Shown: positions 8,893-17,688, counted from the stretch's first letter. The stretch is 64,000 nucleotides of DNA from Stratiformator vulcanicus (GCF_007744515.1 NZ_CP036268.1:4396833-4460832); one strand, 5' to 3'. Numbers and translations: made by a program. Notes: generated by a model from the sequence alone, not told the origin.

Positions 8893-10301
8893 TAGGCAAC
8901 CTCCCCGCCGTCGAAGATGCGGAGCGTCGGCGGATCATCGGCGGCGGCTCCCGGCCCCGATTCCGTCGAACTAATTAAATTAGTTAAATTAGGTCCCGAG
9001 TCGCCGACATTCTTTAATTCTTTTAATTTCTTCGGTGGTTCCGGCTCCCCTCCGAACAGCCATCGGCGAACGTGGTCGGTAACGGCGCGAAGTCGGTCGC
9101 GTCCGACCCTTTCCCGATATACCGCCGCCATCGAGTCGTCGGCGTGCCCCATTATGTAGTCGACCGAGACCTGGTCCTTAGTCTCCCCGGCGATCGTCTC
9201 GAAACCGTGCCGTAGTGCGTAGAAGCCGATGCCCGGTCGCTTGATTCCGAGCGCGGTTATCGCCTTGTTGAACTCCTGCCCGATACCGTCGCTGGGCGAG
9301 CCGTTCGGATTCGATTTCACCCAGCGCGATCCCCTTTCGGTCACGAACAGCAAGTCCGCGTCGGCGGAGTCTTTCACGTCGATCCCCTTCCTCACGTCCA
9401 TCCAGTCCCGCAACGCCTCGACAGTCTCCGGCCAAAGAGCGAACTGCCGCTCAACCTCAGTTTTTGGACGCGGGTAATCGACCCAGCCCGATTCGAGGTC
9501 CACGGCGTCAATCGGAAGATTGCTAAGGTCGGACTGACCCAGCCCTCCGTTCGCGGCGAGTAGGACCATCGCAATAACCGGTCGGTGAGGCTTACGTCTC
9601 GGCTTCGGCTCTGACTCGCCCGGCTCCCGTAGGTCTTCCCCCCGCAGGTAGGAGAGGACGAGCCGAATCTCGTGAGGCTCCCACATACGGTCGCCCGACT
9701 CCTTCCGCGCGGCCCTACGCTCGCGCCGGATGATCCGGGCTGATGGTCGCTTGAAGTCGGAACCGAATACGATTGGCTGCTGGATCATCGCATTGTCGAG
9801 GGCGTACTTGAAGACCGACCGAACCCTCTGAATGACATTACGTTCGGCGACGGCTCCCCGAGTCTTAGTGATCTCTTTTCGGAGTCGCTTGAAATCGGCG
9901 GGTCCGAGATTCGTCACCGCTCGATTCGGACCGAATACCTTCACAATGAGGTCGGTTACGGCTCGGTAGTCGCCGAAGGTCCGGGGGCTGATCCGGTCCT
10001 CATCACGATCGTCGGCCTTGGAAGTGAGGAAGTGATTCGCGAGGTCGCGGATCGTCAGTTCATCCGGTTCCGCTTTCGGGGCGGGCTTACGACCGGCGTA
10101 CAGGTCCTCCTTTTCGTCCAGCCACCGCTCAAGGCTCGCGTCGCCTTGCGGGTCTTCCGTCCACTTCTCGAAATAGTGGACTTTGTTGCGAACCTTCTTC
10201 GCCCAGCGGCCACAAGCATGAGCGTACAGCGGAAAGTCGGGACGTGGTTTCTTCGGTCGGCTGGCAGCGGAAGACTTCGTTCGGTTAGAATCCGTAGACA
10301 T
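8892..10301 (-). CDS. Tyrosine recombinase / integrase
   Basis: 469 residues. The C-terminal catalytic domain shows R364-H365 (LRHGFE), the GHAD histidine H386 and the nucleophile Y395 (AAVYRE). A SAM-like core-binding domain precedes it (about 70-190). The usual first catalytic arginine of the TGLR motif is not seen; the aligned segment is GGLGQSDL, with Gly255 at that place. I recall similar substitutions in other planctomycete integrases. The gene sits about 165 bases from a tRNA-Arg, which fits integration at that tRNA. The C-terminal tail has an AT-rich-encoded NLTNLISS insert. Confidence 0.88.
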   Translation of the reverse strand: MSTDSNRTKSSAASRPKKPRPDFPLYAHACGRWAKKVRNKVHYFEKWTEDPQGDASLERWLDEKEDLYAGRKPAPKAEPDELTIRDLANHFLTSKADDRDEDRISPRTFGDYRAVTDLIVKVFGPNRAVTNLGPADFKRLRKEITKTRGAVAERNVIQRVRSVFKYALDNAMIQQPIVFGSDFKRPSARIIRRERRAARKESGDRMWEPHEIRLVLSYLRGEDLREPGESEPKPRRKPHRPVIAMVLLAANGGLGQSDLSNLPIDAVDLESGWVDYPRPKTEVERQFALWPETVEALRDWMDVRKGIDVKDSADADLLFVTERGSRWVKSNPNGSPSDGIGQEFNKAITALGIKRPGIGFYALRHGFETIAGETKDQVSVDYIMGHADDSMAAVYRERVGRDRLRAVTDHVRRWLFGGEPEPPKKLKELKNVGDSGPNLTNLISSTESGPGAAADDPPTLRIFDGGEVA

Positions 10302-10465
10302 AGGGCACCTCTCTCTTAGCTGGGGTAGGTGTTCTCGGGAGTTCGCCCGGTTCCAGCGGGCGGCTCCCTTTACGCCTTCGATTCTAAACCGGCGTAACTA
10401 TCGGCGTAAGCGGCTTTCGGAAGGAAAACACGGATTCGCCGTAATCCGTTACTAGAAAAAGACTT
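10302..10465. promoter_or_regulatory. Integrase upstream region with GGCGTA repeats
   Basis: The 164-base gap between integrase and tRNA has TACGCC at 10371-10376 and GGCGTA at 10391-10396 and 10403-10408, the hexamers also found upstream of the terminase operon. This is a likely promoter/operator region for the integrase and may include the attachment site. No copy of the tRNA end was found on the left side of the island within the window. Confidence 0.35.
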
Positions 10466-10539
10466 GCACCCGTAGCTCAACTGGATAGAGCACCGGTCTT
10501 CGGAACCGGGGGTTGGGGGTTCGAATCCCTCCGGGTGTA
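10466..10539 (+). tRNA. tRNA-Arg (anticodon TCG)
   Basis: A full cloverleaf can be drawn by hand. The acceptor stem is GCACCCG/CGGGTGT (first pair G-T). The anticodon stem CCGGT/ACCGG holds the loop CTTCGGA, giving anticodon TCG. A five-base variable loop follows. The T stem GGGGG/CCCTC encloses TTCGAAT, and the discriminator is A. CCA is not encoded. The gene borders the integrase and is the likely integration target of the island, though the island lies on its 5' side. Confidence 0.93.
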
Positions 10540-10836
10540 TTCGCTGTTCTCTCTGCGATTCTCGGCATGCGGTTCTCTGCTCTGTGTCGTTCGGTCTGAA
10601 GAGTCAGATCGCCGTTGCGGTCCGGAATCAATGGATCGGTGCCGATTGCGGCTTCGATTCGCTACAGGGCCTCGGTGGCGGCCACGATGAGCCGCAGCTG
10701 CTGCAACAACGGCAATTCGGCCCGCAATTGGTCTGGTCGCAATCGCGCCAGCCCTGCTATCACCCGCGCTTCGACCTACCGCGATGACGGAACGGTACTT
10801 GGCGTCAACCCAGGCGAATTCCTCGGGATCCGCAAT
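10540..10836. other. Gap between tRNA and SIS isomerase gene
   Basis: 297 bases with no supported gene. An open frame runs in from 10615 in phase with the isomerase, but its first 74 codons have no family similarity and a low-complexity Arg/Ser/Ala make-up, so I treat it as leader. Confidence 0.5.
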
Positions 10837-11481
10837 ATGAATAGTGAAACATCCGCCCGAGTTCACGCCGCTGAGCAGGCCTTGTCTGACCTGATTCGTG
10901 CGGCCGAGGCGTTCCACGCTGCCGGTGTTGGCCCACTTGTCCGTGCGTCAGAGGCCATCATTGCTTCGATCGAAGCGGGCGGAAAAGTTTTGATCTTCGG
11001 GAACGGCGGCAGCGCAGCCGAGGCGCAGCATTGGGCCGCCGAATTGACGGGGCGGTTCCTCCGCGAACGCCGGGCCCTGCCCGCCATCGCACTCACCGTC
11101 GACACCAGCGCTCTGACGGCGATCGGCAACGATTACGGTTTCGACCGCATCTTCGAACGGCAGGTCGAGGCGCTCGGTGCTCCCGGTGATGTGGCGATCG
11201 GCATCTCGACCAGCGGAAAATCCGCGAACGTCATCCGCGCGATGGAGTCTGCGTCCAAGGCCGGCCTGACGACTATTGCCCTCGCCGGAACGCAGCAGCG
11301 ACCGGAATTGGCGTGCTGCAACCACTGCATTTCCTTCCCGGCCGAAGCCACTCCGCGCATTCAGGAGTTGCACCTGCTCGCGATCCACGTCGTCTGCGAT
11401 CTCGTCGAGGCCCATTTCGCCGGCGTCGAGGCCGATGACCGAGACACGAACGGCTCAATGCCGCTGTGCAACGCGGCCTGA
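10837..11481 (+). CDS. gmhA: SIS-domain phosphoheptose isomerase-like protein
   Basis: 214 residues from the ATG at 10837, close to the usual length of GmhA (about 190-200). GNGGSAAEAQHWAAELTGRF and GISTSGKSANVI are the two phosphosugar-binding loops of the SIS fold, and IQELHLLAIHVVCDLVE is the characteristic C-terminal helix. GmhA converts sedoheptulose 7-phosphate to D-glycero-heptose 7-phosphate for lipopolysaccharide core heptose. The gene stands alone here, and the related DiaA group has the same fold, so the exact substrate is not fixed. Confidence 0.82.
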   Translation: MNSETSARVHAAEQALSDLIRAAEAFHAAGVGPLVRASEAIIASIEAGGKVLIFGNGGSAAEAQHWAAELTGRFLRERRALPAIALTVDTSALTAIGNDYGFDRIFERQVEALGAPGDVAIGISTSGKSANVIRAMESASKAGLTTIALAGTQQRPELACCNHCISFPAEATPRIQELHLLAIHVVCDLVEAHFAGVEADDRDTNGSMPLCNAA

Positions 11482-11517
11482 GACAGTGCCCGGGCGAAAA
11501 AGCGGTTGCCCTCTGAC

Positions 11518-12915
11518 TCAACTCGAAGCGGCCGCGTGAGGCTCCGGCTTTGCGTTCGCAGCCGCGTTTGGGCTCACCTGTTCCATGTCGTCGCCGGGAT
11601 GCCCCGTGATGAGGCGTGTCGTCTTCCCCCAGGTCAGATAGCTCCAGCCCCACTGCACGAACACCAGCATCCGGTTCTGAAACTGCACGAGCTGCATCAG
11701 GTGGATGAACAGCCACATCAGCCAGGCGATCGTCCCGCTGAAGTGCCTCTCCCCGACTTGAGCGATCGCGGCCCGCCGACCGATCACCGCCATCGTGCCC
11801 AAGTCACGGTAGCGGAACGGCTTCGGCTCTTCCCCTTTGATCCGAGCCGGAATGACCTTTTTGCCGAGGTATGCGGCCTCTTGAATGGCAACCGGTGCGA
11901 TCCCCGGCAGTTGCTTGCCGTCCTCACCTTTGGCTGCGGCAAGATCGCCGATGACGAACACGTTCGAGTGTCCCTCAACCGATAGATCGTTATTGACCGC
12001 AACCTGCCCGCCACGACCGAGTTCGACGCCGGCCGCCTCCGCAAGCTTTGCTCCCAGTGGCGAAGCTCTCACACCGGCCGCCCACAACACCGTCTCCGAC
12101 TCAATCCGTTGCGTTTCGCCGTCAAGGGTGTATTCGACGTAGTCCGGCTCGATGGCGGTCACGCGTGACTTGGTTTTGACTTCCACGCCGAGCCGCTCAA
12201 GATCGGCCTGCGCTTTCTGGGAAAGGTCTTCGGGGTAGTGTTCCAGCACTCGGGGACTGGCGTCGAGCAGATAGATCTTGGAGTGGGACGGATCGATCCG
12301 ACGAAAATCGTTCCGCATGGTATGCCGGGCCAATTCGCTGATCGCCCCGGCCAGTTCCACTCCGGTCGGCCCGCCGCCGACGATCACGAATGTGAGTGCC
12401 CGATTTCGCTCCTCCGCATCATTGGCATTCTCGGCTCGCTCGAATGCGGAGAGCACTTCGCGGCGGATTTCGATCGCACTCTCGATCGATTTCATTCCGG
12501 GAGCCTCTTGCGCCCAATCATCATTGCCGAAGTAGAAATCAACGGCGCCCGATGCTACGACGAGGTAATCGAAAGGGACACGCTCGTCTCCTAGCAGGAC
12601 GCAGTTTTCATCGAGATCGAAGTCGGTCACCTCGCCTAGGCGGACGAAGCAGTTTTTCTGTCGCCGAAAGATCACCCGCAGCGGCGAAGCGATATTTCCG
12701 GGCGAAAGCGTCCCGGTCGCCACTTGATAGAGCAGCGGTTGGAACAGGTGAAAATTGCGGCGGTCGATCAGCGTGACGTCGACATCGGCTTTGCGAAGCG
12801 AGCGAGCCGCGTTGAGTCCGCCGAAGCCCCCACCGACGACGACCACTCGCGGACGCTTGCCCTGCTCTTGCCCGCTGCCTTGATGACGGTTGTGGTCGGT
12901 TTGCGTCGATTCCAT
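11518..12915 (-). CDS. ndh: Type II NADH dehydrogenase (NAD(P)/FAD-dependent oxidoreductase)
   Basis: 465 residues from the ATG at 12915. The N-terminal FAD-binding motif VVVVGGGFGGLNAARSL, a second Rossmann motif VIVGGGPTGVELAG for NADH, and FVIGDLAAAKGEDGKQLPG near residue 320 are typical of NDH-2. A hydrophobic C-terminal part (IAWLMWLFIHLMQLVQF) would anchor it at the membrane. It oxidises NADH and reduces quinone without pumping protons. It diverges from the photolyase gene across 43 bases, which must contain both promoters. A longer reading frame upstream would overlap that gene and lacks similarity. Confidence 0.88.
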   Translation of the reverse strand: MESTQTDHNRHQGSGQEQGKRPRVVVVGGGFGGLNAARSLRKADVDVTLIDRRNFHLFQPLLYQVATGTLSPGNIASPLRVIFRRQKNCFVRLGEVTDFDLDENCVLLGDERVPFDYLVVASGAVDFYFGNDDWAQEAPGMKSIESAIEIRREVLSAFERAENANDAEERNRALTFVIVGGGPTGVELAGAISELARHTMRNDFRRIDPSHSKIYLLDASPRVLEHYPEDLSQKAQADLERLGVEVKTKSRVTAIEPDYVEYTLDGETQRIESETVLWAAGVRASPLGAKLAEAAGVELGRGGQVAVNNDLSVEGHSNVFVIGDLAAAKGEDGKQLPGIAPVAIQEAAYLGKKVIPARIKGEEPKPFRYRDLGTMAVIGRRAAIAQVGERHFSGTIAWLMWLFIHLMQLVQFQNRMLVFVQWGWSYLTWGKTTRLITGHPGDDMEQVSPNAAANAKPEPHAAASS

Positions 12916-12958
12916 ATAAGTTCCTGCATGGTTCAAATGACAGGTCAGACGCGGGATA

Positions 12959-14416
12959 TTGATCCTCCCGCCTGCCGACCCTGTTGATAACCCGATCCCA
13001 GTCCAACCGCCCAAAGTGTCCGTCGTGCCGACAAGTCAGATCGAAACCGAACGCGTTCGAAAACTCAACGACCATTCTGCTCGCGCAGGCAAATATGTCC
13101 TTTATTGGATGCAACAGTCGCAGCGAGCGCGATTCAATCCGGCTCTCGAATTCGCGGTTCAAAAAGCCAACGAACACGAAAAGCGACTGCTCGTGGGGTT
13201 CGGTCTGACGGACGATTATCCCGAAGCGAATGCGCGGCACTACCACTTTATGCTCGAAGGACTGAAAGAGACTCAGGAAAGTCTCCACAAACGAGGCATC
13301 AAATTCGTTCTGCAGTTCGGCTCACCCGACGAGGTCGCGATTCACCTCGCCAAAGAGGCCTCCGCCGTCGTGTGTGATCGCGGCTATCTTCGCCATCAGA
13401 AAATATGGCGCGAAAAATTGGTCGACGCGATCGACTGCGAGATCACAGAGGTCGAAGGGGACGCCGCGATTCCGGTCGAGACGGTCTCCGACAAGGCGGA
13501 ATATGCCGCGAGGACGATCCGGCCCAAAACAAATCGGCATCGCGACGAGTTCCTCGTCACGTTGTCGACGACCTCGTTGCAAAAGAATTCGCTCAATATC
13601 CGCGTGAGCGGCGAGTCATTAGACGATGTGCCCGGGCTGGTCGCCGGAATGAAAATTGATCACTCCGTGAAACCGGTACCGCAATTCTTTCCCGGCGGGA
13701 CCGGAGAGGCAAAACGACGACTCCGCAACTTCATTAAGGAGCTGTTTGCGAAGTATGACGAGCACCGGAGTAAACCGGAGTACGAGCACACATCCTGCAT
13801 GAGCCCGTATCTACACTTCGGGCAGCTTTCGCCCGTCGAGTTAGCCATCGCCATTCGAGACAGCGGGGCCGATCCCGAGCAGATCGACAGTTATCTTGAA
13901 GAGCTCTTGGTCCGCCGCGGACTATCTCAGAACTTTGTCTACTTCACCGACGATTACGACCAGTTCAGCTGCCTTCCCGACTGGGCGAAAAAGACACTGG
14001 GCGAACACAAATCGGACCGGCGCGAGCACGATTACGGTCTCGATGAATTAGAAGCCGCCGACACACACGATGAATATTGGAACGCGGCGATGCGAGAGAT
14101 GAAATATACCGGGTATATGCACAACTACATGCGAATGTACTGGGGCAAGAAGATATTAGAGTGGTCGCCCGACCCAGAGGACGCATTCCAGAATTGTTTA
14201 ATTTTAAACAACAAGTACTTCCTCGACGGAAGAGACACCAATTCCTACGGCAATGTCGCCTGGGTCTTTGGCATGCACGACCGGGCATGGCAGGAGAGAG
14301 CAATCTACGGAAAGATTCGGTGCATGATGGCATCGGGGTTGGAGCGGAAATGCGATATCGACGCCTACGTCGAACGGGTCGACGCACTGGTTAAACAGGC
14401 CGAAAACGGAAGCTGA
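12959..14416 (+). CDS. phr: Class II CPD photolyase
   Basis: 485 residues from ATG 12959; a GTG at 13016 (466 residues) is an alternative start. The N-terminal antenna/Rossmann part (VLYWMQQSQRARFNPALEFA) and the C-terminal FAD-binding part (LVRRGLSQNFVYF, MREMKYTGYMHNYMRMYWGK, LNNKYFLDGRDTNSYGNVAW) match the class II deoxyribodipyrimidine photolyases, which repair cyclobutane dimers with blue light. The tryptophan- and asparagine-rich FAD pocket motifs are intact. It is divergent to the NADH dehydrogenase gene. Confidence 0.93.
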   Translation: MILPPADPVDNPIPVQPPKVSVVPTSQIETERVRKLNDHSARAGKYVLYWMQQSQRARFNPALEFAVQKANEHEKRLLVGFGLTDDYPEANARHYHFMLEGLKETQESLHKRGIKFVLQFGSPDEVAIHLAKEASAVVCDRGYLRHQKIWREKLVDAIDCEITEVEGDAAIPVETVSDKAEYAARTIRPKTNRHRDEFLVTLSTTSLQKNSLNIRVSGESLDDVPGLVAGMKIDHSVKPVPQFFPGGTGEAKRRLRNFIKELFAKYDEHRSKPEYEHTSCMSPYLHFGQLSPVELAIAIRDSGADPEQIDSYLEELLVRRGLSQNFVYFTDDYDQFSCLPDWAKKTLGEHKSDRREHDYGLDELEAADTHDEYWNAAMREMKYTGYMHNYMRMYWGKKILEWSPDPEDAFQNCLILNNKYFLDGRDTNSYGNVAWVFGMHDRAWQERAIYGKIRCMMASGLERKCDIDAYVERVDALVKQAENGS

Positions 14417-14460
14417 GTTTTAAATCGCAAATGTTAATGCTCGACCGAGTCCCGCGGGCT

Positions 14461-14835
14461 TCAACTCATTTTCCAAAGTCTCCACGCATCGAGCGGACGA
14501 TGCACGATCGGCTTCGCATCTCGCCAGCCCAATAGTCGGCCGAGCAAATTGGAGCCGGGAGCGATGCTCAGGACGGTTTCGCCGTTCACATTAATCTTAA
14601 TCGGCTGACCGGTCTCACCAACGATCAATTGCAAGGCCCGTGTCGCACCGATTTCGCGAACCGTGAGCGGCACATAAGCTCCGGCCGCGTAAAGTGCGGC
14701 CAGAGCCTCCATGCTGCTCGCCGACAATACCGACCCCGAACCGTGATCCGAGGTTAAGACAATCGCGCCGTCTGGACCGCTGAATTCCAGCTTCCCAGAC
14801 AGTGCGATAGGGGACGGCCGAATTTGATCGGACAT
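14461..14835 (-). CDS. Hypothetical protein
   Basis: 124 residues, no recognised family. The central part is rich in short beta-type segments (LTVREIGATRALQLIVGE, IKINVNGETVLSI), and the tail contains a Leu/Arg/Trp-rich stretch, LGRLLGWRDAKPIV. No signal peptide or membrane segment is evident. It follows another small minus-strand gene (14895-15104), so the two may form a pair. It ends 45 bases from the convergent photolyase stop. Confidence 0.55.
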   Translation of the reverse strand: MSDQIRPSPIALSGKLEFSGPDGAIVLTSDHGSGSVLSASSMEALAALYAAGAYVPLTVREIGATRALQLIVGETGQPIKINVNGETVLSIAPGSNLLGRLLGWRDAKPIVHRPLDAWRLWKMS

Positions 14836-14894
14836 GAAATATGCTCCGCGGTTGCAGCAGTCTTGTGAATAAAGTCGCTGCTCGAAGGCGGGCG

Positions 14895-15104
14895 TCAGTT
14901 CGTCGCGCCGTCACGCGTGCTGATCTTGAGCGTGCCGTTCAATTTCCAATGGGCATGCTCGGCATTAGCGCTCGTTGAACTGGGAACGTAGACGTCCATA
15001 TTCTCGAACTCGTAGCTGATTTCAGCTCCGTGACCGGTCAGCTTCTCGTAGAGCCCGATTCCCAATTCCGGCCAAGTCTTCGTTTCTTCAATGGCTTCGC
15101 TCAT
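14895..15104 (-). CDS. Hypothetical small protein
   Basis: 69 residues from the ATG at 15104, chosen because a GAGGAG ribosome-binding site lies six bases before it; the ATG at 15107 is only three bases from that site. The sequence (GIGLYEKLTGHGAEISYEF, then KLNGTLKIST) looks like a small mixed alpha/beta protein of unknown family. It lies 59 bases upstream of the next small gene in the same direction. No function can be assigned. Confidence 0.5.
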   Translation of the reverse strand: MSEAIEETKTWPELGIGLYEKLTGHGAEISYEFENMDVYVPSSTSANAEHAHWKLNGTLKISTRDGATN

Positions 15105-15273
15105 CATTAACTCCTCGCTGGACGTGTTTGAGTAACGGCGTGCGGACTTGATTAATTCCAAACCGTCACGCCCGAGAAACTTTAGTCGCTACGAAGCGGT
15201 CGGCGAGGTCGGCGGTCCGACATCAGTGGTGTTTTCAGTGATTTCCCTATGCGTCTGCGATTTCGACGCAGCT

Positions 15274-16773
15274 TTAAGCAGCGTCGATCTGGGCGGGGTC
15301 ACTCTTAGCCTTATTGGCGGCGGCTTCAGCTTCGTCGGCAATTCCATTAAGCAAGGAGCCGAACACAAATGCGTGCAGTGGCATGACCGAATACCAATAC
15401 AACAGCCCGAAGAGACCCTTGGGGCGAAATCGCGCCACCAGATTCAGGCGTGATGATTCTTCGCCCGTCGGCTCAACTTTCAGGTCGAGTTCTGCCTCGC
15501 CGGGAACGATCATTTCAGCCGCGAGGACGAGATGATGGCCGGGGACGATTCGCCCGACCCGCCAAAAGTCCAACGCCTCGCCATAGTTGACCTCCACGGG
15601 ATCGCGGCGGCCACGTCTTAATCCCGGTCCGCCGATTAACTGGTCCATCCAGCCCCGCAGCCTCCAAAGCCACGTTCCGCCATAATATCCCCGCTCACCG
15701 CCGATACTCGAAGCGGTGCGAAAGGTGATGTCGGCCGGAGCATTGACGTCGATCGAGCGGTTCTCCGAAAAGACCGTCCCGCCGCTCCAATCGGGATCGC
15801 CCTTCATTTCACCCGCCATCGACCAGATCGTTTCGATGTTTGAGCCGCGGGTCTTGCTCAATGCCGCGGAGATCGCCGTGTCGACGTCGTATAAATCTTG
15901 CGGCATCAAGCGAGCGGCTCGATCGTCACGACAGACGGTGCGGTTACGCAGCCCCTCGGCGAGCGGTCGGGCAATGTCGCGATTGACCGGCGTGACGAAA
16001 TCGATCCACAGCGAACTGAGCTTCGGCGTCAGCACGGGCACGGGAATGATCCAGCGACGGCCGAGCCCCCGCTGCTTGGCCATTTTTCGCATCAGTGTTT
16101 CGTAAGGCAGGATTTCAGGCCCGCCGATGTCGAGCGTTTCGCCGATCGTCTGCTCTTCATCGAGGCAGGCGATGAGGTAGTGGATCACATTGCGAACGGC
16201 GATCGGCTGAGTTTCGGTCCGCACCCATTTGGGCGTGATCATCACCGGAAGCCGTTCGACGAGGTACCGCAGGATTTCGAACGAGGCCGAACCCGAGCCG
16301 ATGATCATCGCTGCGCGAAATGACGTCACCGGTACGCCACCTGACTCCAGCGCCGCTTCGACTTCGCGACGAGACCTAAGGTGCTGGCTCAGGTCTTCGC
16401 CCAGTTCGCCCAAGCCTCCGAGATAAATAATCCGTCCGACGCCGGCGCGCTCCGCAGCCGAGGCGAACGACTCGGCCAGCTTTCGATCGTGATCGGCGTA
16501 TTCCCCGGCGGCCGAAATCATCGAGTGGATCAGGTAGTAGGCCGCGTCGCACCCGCTCATCGCCTCGGCCAAACCGTCGGTGTCCTCGACGTCTCCCTCA
16601 ATGATCTTTAATTGCGGATGATCGACCCACGGCCGCTGTTCCAGTTTGGCGGCACTGCGAACGAGACATCGGACTTCGTAGCCCGCCTCGAGCAAACGTG
16701 GCACGAGTCGCCCGCCGATATAGCCGGTCGCTCCTGTCACAAAGAGTGGGGCCTCGGAATGTCGTCCGCTCAT
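15274..16773 (-). CDS. SDR-family NAD(P)-binding protein with DUF2867 C-terminus
   Basis: 499 residues. The N-terminal Rossmann domain starts with FVTGATGYIGGRLVPRLLEAG and continues in atypical-SDR style (YYLIHSM, RIIYLGGL). The second half, from about residue 330, resembles DUF2867 (a START/SRPBCC-like fold): RGYYGGTWLWRLRGWMDQLIGGPGLRRGRRDP and a Trp-rich hydrophobic C-terminus. The fusion is common in bacteria, and its substrate is unknown. It is monocistronic on the minus strand. Confidence 0.8.
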   Translation of the reverse strand: MSGRHSEAPLFVTGATGYIGGRLVPRLLEAGYEVRCLVRSAAKLEQRPWVDHPQLKIIEGDVEDTDGLAEAMSGCDAAYYLIHSMISAAGEYADHDRKLAESFASAAERAGVGRIIYLGGLGELGEDLSQHLRSRREVEAALESGGVPVTSFRAAMIIGSGSASFEILRYLVERLPVMITPKWVRTETQPIAVRNVIHYLIACLDEEQTIGETLDIGGPEILPYETLMRKMAKQRGLGRRWIIPVPVLTPKLSSLWIDFVTPVNRDIARPLAEGLRNRTVCRDDRAARLMPQDLYDVDTAISAALSKTRGSNIETIWSMAGEMKGDPDWSGGTVFSENRSIDVNAPADITFRTASSIGGERGYYGGTWLWRLRGWMDQLIGGPGLRRGRRDPVEVNYGEALDFWRVGRIVPGHHLVLAAEMIVPGEAELDLKVEPTGEESSRLNLVARFRPKGLFGLLYWYSVMPLHAFVFGSLLNGIADEAEAAANKAKSDPAQIDAA

Positions 16774-17067
16774 TTCAATCCCGTTTGTCGATGAAAGACT
16801 TGGCCGACAATCTCAACGCCGCAGCAATCATTCCCGAAGTGAAATCTCCGCCAATGCGGCCCCACGTGTTGACGATTCATTGTTTCGCGAAATGCTTCTT
16901 CGTCCATCGAAGAGTTGTTGCGGGGCTTCATTGCCCCTCAGTTTGCGGCGAGGCGGCATAAATCTTGCCCCTTCAATCAGTTGTCGCCGGAGCTTGCTTC
17001 GAAGTCCGAAGCCGCGGCGGCTGAGTCAGTAACAATGGCTCCTCGAAACCTCAGAGGAGAAAATACC
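16774..17067. other. Divergent intergenic region
   Basis: 294 bases between the SDR gene (minus) and the stress-protein-like gene (plus). It must contain both promoters. An open frame continuous with the plus-strand gene starts at 16915, but the GAGGAG site just before 17068 marks the true start. I see no further structured element. Confidence 0.5.
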
Positions 17068-17688
17068 ATGAAAAGTGCAATCTCGTCAGCGACCACAGAG
17101 ACGCAACGTGAAGACGAGCAAGCCTTTATCGTCGCCACGTTCAAGACGCCCTCGGAGGTCGATCGGGCGACCAACACGCTCGCAGAGATGGGCGTTCCGC
17201 CCGACGAACTGACGGTGATCGACGATGCCGGCACATTATCGCCCCAGTTGGTCGAAGCGCGACCAAGCGGAGCCACGGCCGTCCGTTATCGCGAATCAGG
17301 CAGCGTCGTTTATATGTGCGCGGTCGCCGCAGTCGGGGGCGTGATCGGTTTGATTGCGACTTCGGGGATGGGGAACGTCCCAATTTCGATGGTCTCCAGC
17401 GTGGGCGGTGCGATTCTCGGAGCGGCCCTCGGCTACTTCCTCGGCCGGTTCGTGTTCGGCAAGTTCGACGACGACTCGCAAGGACTGATGAAGCACCTCG
17501 ACGCGAAAGGCCGAATCGCTGTCGTCATCCAGCCGACCGGTGAAGAACGGCGGCCGACGCTCGGGCCAAACGCCACGATCGACCAGGTTTGCTCAAGGCT
17601 CGTCGAACAGGGGGGCCGCTGTGAATTGCTCTATCGGCCGCGACCTCAGTCGACAGCGGCCAAAGAAAAGCTGGCGTCTGCGTCCTAA
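17068..17688 (+). CDS. General-stress-protein-like membrane protein
   Basis: 206 residues from ATG 17068, which follows the ribosome-binding site GAGGAGAAA. Residues 20-55 (FIVATFKTPSEVDRATNTL, then PPDELTVIDD) resemble the alpha/beta 'heat-induced stress protein YflT / GsiB-like' domain. Two hydrophobic Gly-rich segments follow (VYMCAVAAVGGVIGLIA and VGGAILGAALGYFLGRFVFG, about 78-135), so the protein is probably inner-membrane anchored with both ends on the same side. A domain with a second alpha/beta-like unit ends it. Function unknown. Confidence 0.65.
   Translation: MKSAISSATTETQREDEQAFIVATFKTPSEVDRATNTLAEMGVPPDELTVIDDAGTLSPQLVEARPSGATAVRYRESGSVVYMCAVAAVGGVIGLIATSGMGNVPISMVSSVGGAILGAALGYFLGRFVFGKFDDDSQGLMKHLDAKGRIAVVIQPTGEERRPTLGPNATIDQVCSRLVEQGGRCELLYRPRPQSTAAKEKLASAS

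Noticed and set aside
10615-10836. N-terminal extension of the SIS isomerase
   Set aside because: Low-complexity Arg/Ser-rich stretch, absent from the usual family length.
10477-10917. Minus-strand reading frame ending in RRDSNPQPPVPKTGALSS
   Set aside because: The C-terminal end is the antisense translation of the tRNA-Arg, a common artefact, and the rest overlaps the isomerase gene start.
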